DNA from: Roseomonas aeriglobus
GTDB taxonomy: Bacteria; Pseudomonadota; Alphaproteobacteria; Sphingomonadales; Sphingomonadaceae
NCBI GenBank assembly: GCA_016937575.1
Contig: JAFHKN010000005.1
Location: 186,001 to 250,000, forward strand
DNA: 64,000 nt
Direction of reading: 5' to 3'
Each line of letters opens with the position of its first letter. Position 1 is the first letter of the stretch. Below the pieces are notes generated by a model. The model saw nothing but the letters and a program-made list of their open reading frames with translations, did not search any database and was not told the DNA's origin. Made by a program: the position numbers and the translations under genes. This document shows positions 6,995 through 16,448 of the stretch, one piece after another.

Positions 6995-9109
6995 GTGATC
7001 CAGACCGTCAAACTCAGCAAGCTGCGTCTCTCACCAATCAACGTTCGCACAGCGCCGGACGAGCAGCTCCAGATCGGGCCCATGGCCGCGAGCATCGAGG
7101 CCAAGGGCGTCCTGCAGAACCTTCTCGTCACTCCGGCCAAAAAGCCGCGCGGGACCTATGAGGTGTTCGACGGCGGCCGCCGTTGGCGAGCGCTCCGTCT
7201 TCTGGCGGAGCGCGGTACGATCTCCGAGGCGGACTACGACGTGCCTGTCATGGTGCTGACGGGGGAGGATGCCGAACTCTCCGAGACTTCGACCGCCACC
7301 AACTTTCATCAGCTGAAGATGACGCCGGCCGAAGAATGCCGCGCTTTCCAGCACTTCATCGGCAAGAGCGGCGACATCGATGCGGTTGCCAAGCGGTTCG
7401 GCGTCACCCGTCGCTTCGTGGAGGGTCGCCTGCGGCTCGCCTCGCTCGCCGAGCCGATCTTCGAGGCGCTGAGCAAGGGCGAGATCACGCTTGATATCGC
7501 CAAGGCATACGCCTCGACCGAGAACCGCGAGAAGCAGCTCCTGGTCTGGAACACGTATAAGCACAGTGAGGTGACCGCAGACACGATCCGCCGGGTCATT
7601 GAAAACGAGACGCTCAAAGCCAGCGACCCCATCGCGATGCTGGTCGGCGAACCGCGCTATCGTACTGCCGGCGGCAAGATCGACGGCGACCTTTTCACAG
7701 ACGGCAACGACCGTTGGGTCAATCCGGAGATCGCCCATCGTCTCGCCGGCGAGATCATGGAGGCCGAGGCCCGGCGGATCGGTGAGGAGACTGGGCTCGC
7801 CTGGATCCGCCCGATCGCCAGCAACTACACGCACAATGCCGCCCACGGGCTCTACCGCGTCATTCTTCAACCGCCGGAACTGACCGCGTCCCAGAGTGCT
7901 CGGCTTGCCGAAATCGCAGAGCGTCGCGGTGCTCTCGAAGCCGAGATGCAGGATGCGGATCTTTCTGAGGAGGCGGTCAAGGTGCTCGACCAGGAAGATG
8001 ATCGGCTGATCGCCGAGGCCGAGGCAATCGAGAATCGCCCTCCGGTGTTGCCGGACGAGCTGAAAGTCCATGTGGGAGCGTTCCTCGTCCTCACCCCTCA
8101 AGGCGAGATGCGGCTCGATTCGCAATATTACAGCGAGCAGCAAATTCTCATTGAAAAGCCGCGCGAACCGGTCACGGGCGAGGATGATACTGCTCGTGAC
8201 GGCGAGGCGGGTCGGGAAGAGTCGCCGACCGGAGGATTTCGCGTCGCCGATCGTGGTTCCGCGCAGCCGGACCGTCGGCCCGAGGCGGTGGCGCCCGGCG
8301 GAAAGCCACTCAGCGGGCGGCTGTACGATGAGCTTGCGATCCAACGACGCGACATCCTGGCGTCGTGCCTCCTAGCGCAGCCCGCACTGGCGCTAGACTT
8401 CGCGCTGTTCGTGATGATCGACGCCCGGATGTGCTCATCCGGCGGTGCCACCGACAGCGCCGTCAAATACGGCACGACGATTCGCGCGATGGGTCCGCAG
8501 GATCCCATGGTCGGAGACATGCCCAGCTCCCGCGCACGGGCCTACCTGGCGGAAGCTCATGATGGTCTCGACGCCGCGTGGACTGAGCATGACAGCGAGG
8601 TGGATCGTTTCGAGGGGTTCCGCGCTCTCGATGATGACAGCAAGGCGAACTGGCTCGCTTATATCGTCGCGCTGTCGCTCGAAGCGAAGCCCGGCCCGTC
8701 CAATGCCCAGGTTCCGCTTCACAACCGGATCGCCACGATCCTCGAGGTTGACGTCGCGGGCTGGTGGCGGCCGACCTCGGAGAATTTCTTCGACCGCGTG
8801 AACAAGGGCACCATCCTCAGCCTCCTCCACGATGTCGGGGGGCCGGCGCTCACGGCCCGTCACGCTTCGCTCAAGAAGACCGAGATCTCCGAAAGCTGCC
8901 AGAAGCTGTTCGCCGGTGAGTCGATCGTCGAACCTGAGGTCAAGCAGGCCGCGCTCGCCTGGGTTCCCAATGCGATGCGGTTCCTCGACGATGCCAACGC
9001 TACCGTCATCGATCCCGCTGATGACGGCGATGCCGAAGACCCGTCCAATGACGCAGAACGCGGCTCGCAGGCCGAGGGCGGCGAGCTCTTCGAACCGGTC
9101 GAGGCCTGA
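6995..9109 (+). CDS. ParB/Srx-domain protein, large (704 aa)
   Basis: The N-terminal ~110 residues form a ParB/Srx-type domain with the GGRRWRAL motif and a TATNFHQLKMTPAEECRAF region. A helix-turn-helix stretch follows (VAKRFGVTRRFVEGRLRLA, near residues 130-150). The remaining ~450 residues are a long extension typical of the big plasmid-borne ParB-like proteins rather than chromosomal ParB. No ParA is adjacent, so the role may be partition, DNA-end or transcription control, or nuclease activity, which is known for some ParB-like domains. I chose the GTG at 6995 over an upstream GTG at 6953. CAGGAG lies at good spacing from it and the resulting MIQTVKLSKLRLSPINVR is a typical ParB beginning. 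Confidence 0.75.
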   Translation: MIQTVKLSKLRLSPINVRTAPDEQLQIGPMAASIEAKGVLQNLLVTPAKKPRGTYEVFDGGRRWRALRLLAERGTISEADYDVPVMVLTGEDAELSETSTATNFHQLKMTPAEECRAFQHFIGKSGDIDAVAKRFGVTRRFVEGRLRLASLAEPIFEALSKGEITLDIAKAYASTENREKQLLVWNTYKHSEVTADTIRRVIENETLKASDPIAMLVGEPRYRTAGGKIDGDLFTDGNDRWVNPEIAHRLAGEIMEAEARRIGEETGLAWIRPIASNYTHNAAHGLYRVILQPPELTASQSARLAEIAERRGALEAEMQDADLSEEAVKVLDQEDDRLIAEAEAIENRPPVLPDELKVHVGAFLVLTPQGEMRLDSQYYSEQQILIEKPREPVTGEDDTARDGEAGREESPTGGFRVADRGSAQPDRRPEAVAPGGKPLSGRLYDELAIQRRDILASCLLAQPALALDFALFVMIDARMCSSGGATDSAVKYGTTIRAMGPQDPMVGDMPSSRARAYLAEAHDGLDAAWTEHDSEVDRFEGFRALDDDSKANWLAYIVALSLEAKPGPSNAQVPLHNRIATILEVDVAGWWRPTSENFFDRVNKGTILSLLHDVGGPALTARHASLKKTEISESCQKLFAGESIVEPEVKQAALAWVPNAMRFLDDANATVIDPADDGDAEDPSNDAERGSQAEGGELFEPVEA

Positions 9110-9204
9110 CCACCCGGCCACAGCGATCCGAACAACCGCGAGAAACTGGCCGTCGGCGCGCCCGCGCCGGCGGCCATCCCGTCATGCGACCGGAGCACAT
9201 CACC

Positions 9205-9915
9205 ATGCGCGCCAAATCGACACCGAGCCGCGACGTCGCGGCCGAGATCACCAGTCTCATCATTCGCAAACTGGAGGAAGGGGTTGCGCCCTGGAGCCGA
9301 CCGTGGCGCGTCACCGGCGCCGGGGGCAGACCGCTGCGGCACTGTGGCACGCCATACACCGGCATCAACACCATCTATCTCTGGGCGATCGCCGACGCGA
9401 ATGGCTATCGATCCCGTTATTGGATGACTTACCGCCAGGCCGAGGCGCTTGGCGCAAATGTCCGCCGCGGCGAAAGCGGCTCACTCTCAGTCTATTATTC
9501 CAACTTCAAAAAGACCGAGGCCAATCCCGTTACGGGCGCCGAGACCGAAAAGAATATCCGGTTCCTGCGGCACTATGTCGTCTTCAACGCCGATCAGATC
9601 GACGGACTTCCAGCCTATTTCTATCCCGGATCCGAGATCATCGATCCTGGCGACCCATCCGACCGCCAAAGCGCGATCGACGCCTTTTTCGGAGCCGTCC
9701 CCGCCGAAGTGCGCCACGGTGGCGATCGCGCCTTCTTCCACCCGACTTTCGATTACATCCAGATGCCGCACCAGCGGTCCTTCAGGACGATGGACCACTA
9801 TGCTTCGGTGCGCGCACACGAGACGACGCATTGGTCGGGCGGCACCGCCCGCCTCGCGCGGACGTTCGGCAAGCGGTTCGGGGACCAGGCATACGCATTC
9901 GAGGAGCTGGTCGCC
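9205..9915 (+). pseudogene. ardC: ardC, 5' part, interrupted by transposon
   Basis: These 237 codons encode the N-terminal ssDNA-binding domain and most of the metalloprotease domain of an ArdC-type antirestriction protein. The zinc motif HETTH is at residues 205-209. After VA the frame runs into transposon sequence and stops at 9954. The missing 78 C-terminal residues, starting EIGSGLICAQLG, lie at 20026-20262 beyond the insertion. Joining the parts gives 315 aa, the usual ArdC length. ArdC proteins protect incoming single-stranded plasmid DNA from restriction. The start at 9205 is preferred to the ATG at 9184 because of CGGAG at 9191-9195. The truncated product keeps the active-site motif but loses the helical end. 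Confidence 0.85.
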
Positions 9916-9916
9916 T

Positions 9917-9929
9917 TATCTGGACAGTC
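9917..9929 (+). repeat. Left terminal inverted repeat of the transposon
   Basis: TATCTGGACAGTC, directly after the last ArdC codon of the left flank. It matches the right end in inverted orientation with two mismatches. Confidence 0.6.
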
Positions 9930-9978
9930 TGCGCCGCCCGCAACATTGCAGTAAGGTCGGCGATGGACGCCCACGGTA

Positions 9979-10042
9979 GGCAGTTATCAGGCTGGCCGTA
10001 GCGCTGACCCAAGAGCTGGCGGAGGCCAGCCTGATAACTGCC
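9979..10042. repeat. Perfect 19-bp inverted repeat near the transposon left end
   Basis: GGCAGTTATCAGGCTGGCC (9979-9997) and its exact complement (10024-10042) flank 26 bases. It sits between the element's left end and the first recombinase gene. Likely uses are a recombinase arm-binding site or an RNA hairpin in the leader of the recombinase operon. There is no T-run, so it is not a standard terminator. Confidence 0.75.
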
Positions 10043-10079
10043 GGGCCATAGGGCGCATCGGTGTGAGGTCAGCTTCCGG

Positions 10080-11462
10080 GTGGGGGGTCCGGGGGGGAGG
10101 GTTTCGTGCCGGTGTCGATCATTACCGTTTGCGAGCGCCGCGACGCCAAGGGGGCTCGACGCGCATGTGCCGCTGATCCTGCGGGGAGACGCTCTCTATG
10201 ATCCCGATCTCGACCGCTTCTTTGTCGACCTGCCGCTAGCGGGGATCCGCTCGCGCCATTCGCTGCGCGCCTACGCCTATGACGTTGCGGTGTGGCTTCG
10301 CTTCCTCGATGCCTGCGGCACGACGATATGGGACGCGGCCCGCGACGATGTGACCGCCTATCACCGCGCGCGGCGGCGCGGCGACGCCGCCCAGCGGATC
10401 AGCGCGGCAAGCTGGAACCGGGCAGTCGCCAGCCTCGATCGCCTCTACCGCTGGGGTAAGAGCCAAGGGCTGATTGCCGAAGCGCCGTTCAGTCGGCGCG
10501 CTATATGGCGACCGGCGCATGGGGGGCGTCGGGGCATGATCGCCGCGCGCAACGACGCCTATGAACGCACTGCCAAGCGATCGGATGTGCGGTTCGTCAC
10601 GATGGACGACTACCGCATTTTCCGCGACGTCGGTCTGCGCGGCCTCGCCCTTGACGGTACGGAACGCCCCGGCGCTCGCGATCGCAACGGGCTGCGCAAC
10701 GCGCTGTTCGCCGATCTTCTCGTCACAACCGGCCTGCGTCTCGAAGAGGCGTCGGGCCTGCTCGCCGATGAGCTTGCGGCCATCGATCACGACCACGATC
10801 AGGCTCAGCAGCTTTGGCTGCGCCTGCCGCCGCCGCTCACCAAGGGCGACCGCGGACGCAGCGTCCTGGTCCCGCGCCGGCTCCTTCGTCAGATCACCGC
10901 CTATGTCGCCGTCGAGCGCGCCGCGGGCGTGACCAAGTTCGCCGCGCGCGACGGTGCGGCCAGGTTCGAGCGACCGATCCACGTCACCCGCGCCGGTCTC
11001 GACCGCATGCGCGATGTCTGCACCCCGGAGGAACGATGCCGCCTGATCCTGTGCGACGAGGATGGAACGCCCCGCGAGCCGGTGGCGCTATGGCTGACCG
11101 AGGTCGGGCAGCCTGTCCGCCCCAACTCGTGGGAGGTGATCTTCACCCGGGCCTGCAAGCGGTGCGAGGAGAACGGCTTCCCGCTGTCGATCAGCCCGCA
11201 CCAGCTTCGCCACACCTTCGCAGTCCATATGCTCGCTCTGCTGATCCAGCAGCGACTGCGCGAGGCCGCACTGCCGGTGGGGCCGGTGGAGACCTATCGG
11301 CTGATCCTGGGCGACCCGCTGCAACAGGTGCAACGCCTGCTCGGCCACGCGAGCCTCGCCACCACCTATGTCTATCTCGACCATATCGCGACCCGCGCCG
11401 ATACGGTGGATGCGGCCGTCGAGGAGCTGCTGGCGCTGTTGCCGGGACCGCAGGGCGCATGA
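10080..11462 (+). CDS. Tyrosine recombinase 1 of trio (TnpA-like)
   Basis: This protein of about 460 aa has an N-terminal SAM-like core-binding domain (SLRAYAYDVAVWLRFLDACG) and a complete catalytic domain. It has the first Arg in TTGLRLEEASG, the HQLRHTF box, and LLGHASLATTYVYLDH with the nucleophilic Tyr. In Tn554-type elements all recombinases of the set act together to cut and rejoin the short core. The end overlaps the next gene by ATGA. The listed GTG start is doubtful. The first ~25 residues look non-coding, whereas the frame starting with GTG at 10107 looks more protein-like, so a small frameshift or a downstream start near 10170 is possible. Confidence 0.8.
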   Translation: MGGPGGRVSCRCRSLPFASAATPRGLDAHVPLILRGDALYDPDLDRFFVDLPLAGIRSRHSLRAYAYDVAVWLRFLDACGTTIWDAARDDVTAYHRARRRGDAAQRISAASWNRAVASLDRLYRWGKSQGLIAEAPFSRRAIWRPAHGGRRGMIAARNDAYERTAKRSDVRFVTMDDYRIFRDVGLRGLALDGTERPGARDRNGLRNALFADLLVTTGLRLEEASGLLADELAAIDHDHDQAQQLWLRLPPPLTKGDRGRSVLVPRRLLRQITAYVAVERAAGVTKFAARDGAARFERPIHVTRAGLDRMRDVCTPEERCRLILCDEDGTPREPVALWLTEVGQPVRPNSWEVIFTRACKRCEENGFPLSISPHQLRHTFAVHMLALLIQQRLREAALPVGPVETYRLILGDPLQQVQRLLGHASLATTYVYLDHIATRADTVDAAVEELLALLPGPQGA

Positions 11463-13246
11463 GCGAGCGTCCCCGCAAGGGCCGGCCTGTCGCCTTCGCG
11501 CCCATCACGCCGGAGCGACCGCAGCCCGATCCGGTGTTCGGCCTCAAGTTCACCATCGAGGCGCGGCATGGCGGGACGGTCCTGGTCGATATGACCGCGC
11601 TCGATCCTCGCCCGCTCGCCATCGCCTTTGCCGGTGCGCTGCGTCGGTCGGCCGCGCTCGGGGGACCGATCGGTGCGGCCAGCGTCATCAAGCAGTATGT
11701 CCAGGTCTATCGTCACTTCTTCGCCTGGCTTGCCGACGAAGGACTGAAGGTGGTTGGCGTCAGCGACCTGCGCGCGGTCCATATCGATGGTTTCGCATCC
11801 GCGCTCGAACGGCGTGGGATGGGCGCGATCCACCGTCACATGACGGTCAGCAAGATCATCAACACACTGCGCGCGATCGAAGCAGACCGGCCCGATCGGA
11901 TCGCACCCGAGCTGCATGAGCGGCTGCGCTACACGCTGGCCACTTCGGCGGGCCGCTCGACCCCGCGCGATGCCTACAGCCCCTTCGTCGCCCGCGCGCT
12001 GCGCGACGCGGCGCGAGCCGATGTCGAAGCGATGTTCCGCCGTCTCGGCGCCGACGATCGGACCGACGAGGGTGATCCGGCCATCACCGCCGCCCGCGCC
12101 GATGTCGAAGCGATCATCGCGCGGCAGGGCTTTATCGTCGCAGACCAGCCCGAGCTGAAGAGCCTTTATTTCATGCGCATGCGCCGCAACCTGCCAACCG
12201 CGACGCTCATCGACGACCTGCATGGCCGGCATCATCTGCTCGCGCGCGACCTGCCGGCGCTGCTCGTGCTGCTCACGCTTGAGACGGGCCTTGAGCCCGA
12301 GTGCCTGAAGACGCTGACCGTGGACTGTCTCGCCAATGCCCATGCCGGCACGGTGGAGCTGCGCTATCTGAAGCGCCGGGCTCGCGGCGCCGAGCACAAG
12401 AGCATGCGCATCCGCGACGGCGGTGGCGGCACGCCGGGCGGGCTGATCCGCCGCCTGATCGACGCCACGGCGGCTGCCCGCGAGCACCTGCCCGGCGATT
12501 GCCTGTGGGCCTATCACAACGTCGGCGGCCTTCGCGCCGGCATAGTCGACCTCAAGTATCCGCTCCCCGCCTGGGCTCGCCGCTGTGGCATTGTCGACGA
12601 TAACGGCAAGCCGCTGCATCTGCTGCTTTCCCGGCTGCGCAAGACCCACAAGGCGCTGTGGTACACCAAGACCGAGGGGCACATGGCCCGCTTCGCGGTC
12701 GGTCACACGCGCGAGGTCGCGGCGCGCCATTATGCCGACCTGCCGTCGCTCCGGCCCCTGCACGAGGCGGCCGTCGCCGATGCCTTTCGCGAGGCGGTCG
12801 CCGCCGCGATGCCGACCGTCCTCGCGCCCACGGCCGAGCAGGCGCTGCGCGAAGCGCCCGAGCAGGCGGCGCCGTTGATGTCGGCCGATACGGTGGGGCC
12901 GTTGCTCGACGGCGAACAGGATGTCTGGCTCGCCGCCTGCTCGGGCTTCCATAGCAGCCCCTTCTCCGAGGCCGGCTCACCCTGCGCGCAGCCCTTCTGG
13001 GGCTGCCTCGATTGCCCCAACGCCGTCATCACCGCGCGCAAGCTTCCCGCGATCCTCGCCTTCCTCGCGTTCGTCGAAGAGCAGCGACCGAGCCTCCCGG
13101 CGAGCGACTGGGCGGCCAAGTTCGGCCGCGTCCATTCCCGCATCACGACCCAGGTCCTGCCGGTCTTCTCCGATGCCGTTATCGCCGATGCGCGCTGGCA
13201 GATGGAGAGCGAGCGGCTCTATCTGCCGCCGGAAGCACGCGCATGA
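11459..13246 (+). CDS. Tyrosine recombinase 2 of trio (TnpB-like), atypical active site
   Basis: This is a 595-aa recombinase-family protein starting at the ATG that overlaps the preceding stop (ATGA). It has a SAM-like N-terminal domain, a core domain, and a Cys-bearing tail (CAQPFWGCLDCPNAV) seen also in the third recombinase. The catalytic set looks incomplete. The usual TGLR motif reads TGLEPECLK, so the first Arg is replaced by Glu, and the HxxR box reads SRLRKTHK. The Lys and the final ARHYADL tyrosine are kept. Such a subunit may act structurally within a mixed complex. The tail cysteines suggest a metal site, which is an inference. Confidence 0.75.
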   Translation: MSERPRKGRPVAFAPITPERPQPDPVFGLKFTIEARHGGTVLVDMTALDPRPLAIAFAGALRRSAALGGPIGAASVIKQYVQVYRHFFAWLADEGLKVVGVSDLRAVHIDGFASALERRGMGAIHRHMTVSKIINTLRAIEADRPDRIAPELHERLRYTLATSAGRSTPRDAYSPFVARALRDAARADVEAMFRRLGADDRTDEGDPAITAARADVEAIIARQGFIVADQPELKSLYFMRMRRNLPTATLIDDLHGRHHLLARDLPALLVLLTLETGLEPECLKTLTVDCLANAHAGTVELRYLKRRARGAEHKSMRIRDGGGGTPGGLIRRLIDATAAAREHLPGDCLWAYHNVGGLRAGIVDLKYPLPAWARRCGIVDDNGKPLHLLLSRLRKTHKALWYTKTEGHMARFAVGHTREVAARHYADLPSLRPLHEAAVADAFREAVAAAMPTVLAPTAEQALREAPEQAAPLMSADTVGPLLDGEQDVWLAACSGFHSSPFSEAGSPCAQPFWGCLDCPNAVITARKLPAILAFLAFVEEQRPSLPASDWAAKFGRVHSRITTQVLPVFSDAVIADARWQMESERLYLPPEARA

Positions 13247-15420
13247 TCACGCCCGCCCATGCCCGCGCACCCGCGTTCGACGATCGGCCCGTGCTGGCCA
13301 CTGCGCCGCTCAAGGCGGGCCACGCCCGCGAAGAGCTGTCGCGGGTCGGCGACTCAAGCTGGGATCTCGGTCCCGCCGTGTTCCGCGAGAACGCGCGGCG
13401 CTGCCATGTCACCGTGCATTTCGACGTGCTCGAACATGCCGATGTGCAGGCGGCGATGCGTGCCTATCTCTACGCCCGCCTCAACGTCGATCTTCCCGGC
13501 TACCGCCCGAAGCTGCCGCCGGCGAGCATCCGCCAGGCATTCAACCGCGCACGCCGGTTCTTCGCCTTCGCGCGCCTGACGCTTGGAGGGCTCGACCTTG
13601 GCCGCATCGATCAGGCGCTGGCCGATGCCTATGCCAGGCATCTTCGCCACGATTCTGCCCGGCGACCCGTCATAGTCGGCCACCTCCTCGAAGTGGTCTC
13701 CGATCTCTATCACTATCGTGACCGCCTCGCTGGCGGAGGCCTCGCGTTTGAGCCCTGGGCCGGACAGGCACCCGCCCGCGTCGCAGGCTATCGGCACGTC
13801 GTTGAGAACCGTACCCCGCGGTTTCCGGAAGATGTCATCGCCGCACTGCTCGCCTGGTCATTGCGCTACGTCACCGTCTTCGCGCACGATATTCTATCGG
13901 CTCGGGCCGCGCTGGATCGGCTCGAGGCGCGCCGCGCCCGGCTGCTTGCCGCCGAGCGCGGACTGCCTGGCGCAGAGCGCCGCCTGCGGCAGCGCGCGCG
14001 CCTCGAGCGCCATATCGCGCGTCGAGCCCGGCAAGGCCGCGGCGTGCCGATCTGGACGACCGCGCATAACGGCGTCACGCGCACCGATCCCCGCACCGGA
14101 GAAGCGACGCCGCCGATCAACGTCCATCTTCTCCATCTTCATGCCGGTGTCGATGCTGAGGCGGAACCGGCCATGCATTTCGGACTCGCCAAGGGCGTCT
14201 CCGCCCTGATCGAAGCCGCTGCCGCCGACCTGGGCGTCGAAGTGGGCGGCATGGACACGCCGATCTCGATTGATCCCGATAGCGGTCGGCCATGGCGCGC
14301 ACGCTTCGATGCGAAGACGCTCGCACAAGAGGAACGGATGCTTCAGGCGGCCGCCTATATAGTGTGCGCTTACCTCACCGGCATGCGCGACTGCGAGGTG
14401 CAGGCGATGCGGCGGGGGTGCCTCTCGATCGCGCGCAGCGAGGATGGCCTGGTCGAGCGGCATCGCATTCGATCGACCATCTACAAGCGTCGGTCGACCA
14501 TGGGCGAGGCGGCGAGCTGGGTGACGATCGAGCCGGTCGCAGACGCGATAGCGGTGCTTGAACGCCTGTCGGCAAGACCGACGCGCGCCAGCGGCAGCGA
14601 TACGCTCTGGCCGGTGCTACGCCCCGGCGCCGCCACCAAGACGCATCTGTCGAGCGAGGTGGTCCGCCAACTCAACGCCTTCCGCGACCACCTCAACGCT
14701 GCCTTCGGCAGCCCTGATGTGCCGGTCATCCCGTCCGGACCCGGTGGCAAGCCGTGGCGCATAACGACGCGGCAGTTCCGCCGCACCATCGCATGGCACA
14801 TCGCCAACCGTCCGTTCGGCACCATCGCCGGCATGATCCAGTATAAGCACGCCTCGGTCGCCGCTTTCGAGGGCTATGCCGGAACCAGCGCATCGGGGTT
14901 TCGCGCCGAGGTCGAGGCGCAGCGCCGGCTCGGTCAGCAGGGCGACCTGCTGGACTATTTCGACCGGCGGCAGGGCGGTGCCTCACTCGCGGGGCCGGCG
15001 GGACCACGCATCGCGCGGACGCTCGACGATGCGGCCGTGCAGCTCGGGCCCTTGCCCGCCATGATCGCCGACCGCTCCCGGCTACGTGTCATGCTCGCCA
15101 GCGTCGCGCGAACCCTCCATGTCGGCCTCCTCGCGGATTGCTTCTTCGATCCCGCCACCGCGCTCTGCCTCAAGCGCGTGACCACCCCCGATCCCAAGCA
15201 GCCGCTCACGGCGCTGTGCGAGCCGACCCGCTGTCCCAACGCCTGCATCACCGCCCGTCACAGGCCAGCTTGGGAACGCGCGGCCGATGATGCCAGGGCA
15301 TTGCTGCGCGAACGACGTCTGTCGGATCTTCAACGCCATGCACTCGCCACCGAGATCAACCGGCTCACTACCGTGATCGACGCCATCGGCCCCGCGCCGC
15401 CGGAGGCCAACCCCGGCTGA
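13243..15420 (+). CDS. Tyrosine recombinase 3 of trio
   Basis: This 725-aa protein starts at an ATG overlapping the previous stop, so all three recombinases are translationally coupled. The central part has a charged coiled stretch (about residues 225-270). The catalytic domain holds TGMRDCEVQAM (first Arg), a basic YKRRSTMG segment, QFRRTIAWH in place of HxxR, and YKHASVAAFEGYAG with His and Tyr. The C-terminus has a Cys cluster (ALCEPTRCPNACITARH) matching that of recombinase 2. It is much longer than a usual integrase (300-400 aa). Its partner genes and position indicate a role in moving the element. Confidence 0.75.
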   Translation: MITPAHARAPAFDDRPVLATAPLKAGHAREELSRVGDSSWDLGPAVFRENARRCHVTVHFDVLEHADVQAAMRAYLYARLNVDLPGYRPKLPPASIRQAFNRARRFFAFARLTLGGLDLGRIDQALADAYARHLRHDSARRPVIVGHLLEVVSDLYHYRDRLAGGGLAFEPWAGQAPARVAGYRHVVENRTPRFPEDVIAALLAWSLRYVTVFAHDILSARAALDRLEARRARLLAAERGLPGAERRLRQRARLERHIARRARQGRGVPIWTTAHNGVTRTDPRTGEATPPINVHLLHLHAGVDAEAEPAMHFGLAKGVSALIEAAAADLGVEVGGMDTPISIDPDSGRPWRARFDAKTLAQEERMLQAAAYIVCAYLTGMRDCEVQAMRRGCLSIARSEDGLVERHRIRSTIYKRRSTMGEAASWVTIEPVADAIAVLERLSARPTRASGSDTLWPVLRPGAATKTHLSSEVVRQLNAFRDHLNAAFGSPDVPVIPSGPGGKPWRITTRQFRRTIAWHIANRPFGTIAGMIQYKHASVAAFEGYAGTSASGFRAEVEAQRRLGQQGDLLDYFDRRQGGASLAGPAGPRIARTLDDAAVQLGPLPAMIADRSRLRVMLASVARTLHVGLLADCFFDPATALCLKRVTTPDPKQPLTALCEPTRCPNACITARHRPAWERAADDARALLRERRLSDLQRHALATEINRLTTVIDAIGPAPPEANPG

Positions 15421-15575
15421 CGGCGGAAGCTCTGCGCCGGTCGGCGCGCTGGCGCAACGGCGTTGCCGTCCTCCGCTTCGCTGCGGCCCTACGGGTGCGC
15501 AACCGCGCTTGTGCCCGGCGCTAGTCGAGCTCCGCCGCCGGGGATGGCCCCCGACGGGCAAGCGGAGTTCAGATC

Positions 15576-16445
15576 ATGCCAACTCAGGTACGAGCCGACG
15601 TCTATACTCGGGTCACCGAGGCGATCCTTGCAGCGATCGAAGCCGGTACGGGCAACTGGCGCATGCCATGGCATCACAGCGGCGCCGATGTCACCCGGCC
15701 GACCAACATCGCCAGCGGCAAGCCCTATCGCGGCATCAACACGGTGTCGCTCTGGGCGGCGGCCTATGGCGGCGGCTATGCGAGCGGGGTCTGGGGCACT
15801 TATCGTCAGTGGCAGGACCGCGGCGCCCAGGTCCGCAAGGGCGAGCAGGCCAGCCTCGGCGTCCTCTGGAAGGAGATCAGCCGGCGCGACGACGAGCAGG
15901 ATGACGAAGATGGCGGCAAGGGACGGCGGCTCTTCGCCCGGGCGTTCAGCCTGTTCAACGCCGATCAGGTCGACGACTACGCGCCCGAGCCCGGGCCGGT
16001 CCTGCCCGAGAGCGAGCGCCTTGCGGCCGCCGAGGCCTTCATCGCCGCGCTCGGTATCGACACGGTCTACGGGTCGAGCAGCGCCTATTACCATCTCGGC
16101 GAAGACCGCATCTACATGCCGCACTTCGCAACCTTCCGTAGCGCGCATGGATTCTACGGCACCCATATCCACGAGTGTGCCCATGCCAGCGGCGCGGCGC
16201 ATCGGCTCGACCGGGATTTCAGCGCCAGGTGGACCAAGGACGCGCTCGCGATGGAGGAAGCGACCGCCGAGCTGACCGCCTCGTTCCTGCTTGCCGACCT
16301 CGGCATCGCGCACGATCCGCGTCCCGATCATGCCGCCTATATCGCCTCCTGGCTTCAGGTGCTGAAGAACGACAGCCGCGCGATCTTCACTGCGGCCAGC
16401 AAGGCGCAGGCGGCGGCCGATTGGATGCACGCCCAGCAGCCGTGA
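15576..16445 (+). CDS. ardC: ArdC-like antirestriction protein carried by the transposon
   Basis: This is a complete 289-aa ArdC relative: an N-terminal domain (NWRMPWHHSG, YRGINTVSLW) and a metalloprotease domain with HECAH at residues 199-203. The distal EEATAELTASFL helix and the C-terminal KAQAAADWM match the regions that the interrupted plasmid ardC has had split. ArdC binds ssDNA and blocks host restriction during transfer. A copy on a transposon that has itself broken the plasmid's ardC means the replicon still encodes one intact ArdC. A start at ATG 15576 fits the family; the ribosome site GCGGAG is moderate. Confidence 0.85.
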   Translation: MPTQVRADVYTRVTEAILAAIEAGTGNWRMPWHHSGADVTRPTNIASGKPYRGINTVSLWAAAYGGGYASGVWGTYRQWQDRGAQVRKGEQASLGVLWKEISRRDDEQDDEDGGKGRRLFARAFSLFNADQVDDYAPEPGPVLPESERLAAAEAFIAALGIDTVYGSSSAYYHLGEDRIYMPHFATFRSAHGFYGTHIHECAHASGAAHRLDRDFSARWTKDALAMEEATAELTASFLLADLGIAHDPRPDHAAYIASWLQVLKNDSRAIFTAASKAQAAADWMHAQQP

Positions 16446-16448
16446 CGC

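Noticed and set aside
11372..12952. Long antisense frame across recombinase 2
   Set aside because: It lacks a ribosome site and opposes a gene with clear recombinase features; it is an effect of high GC.
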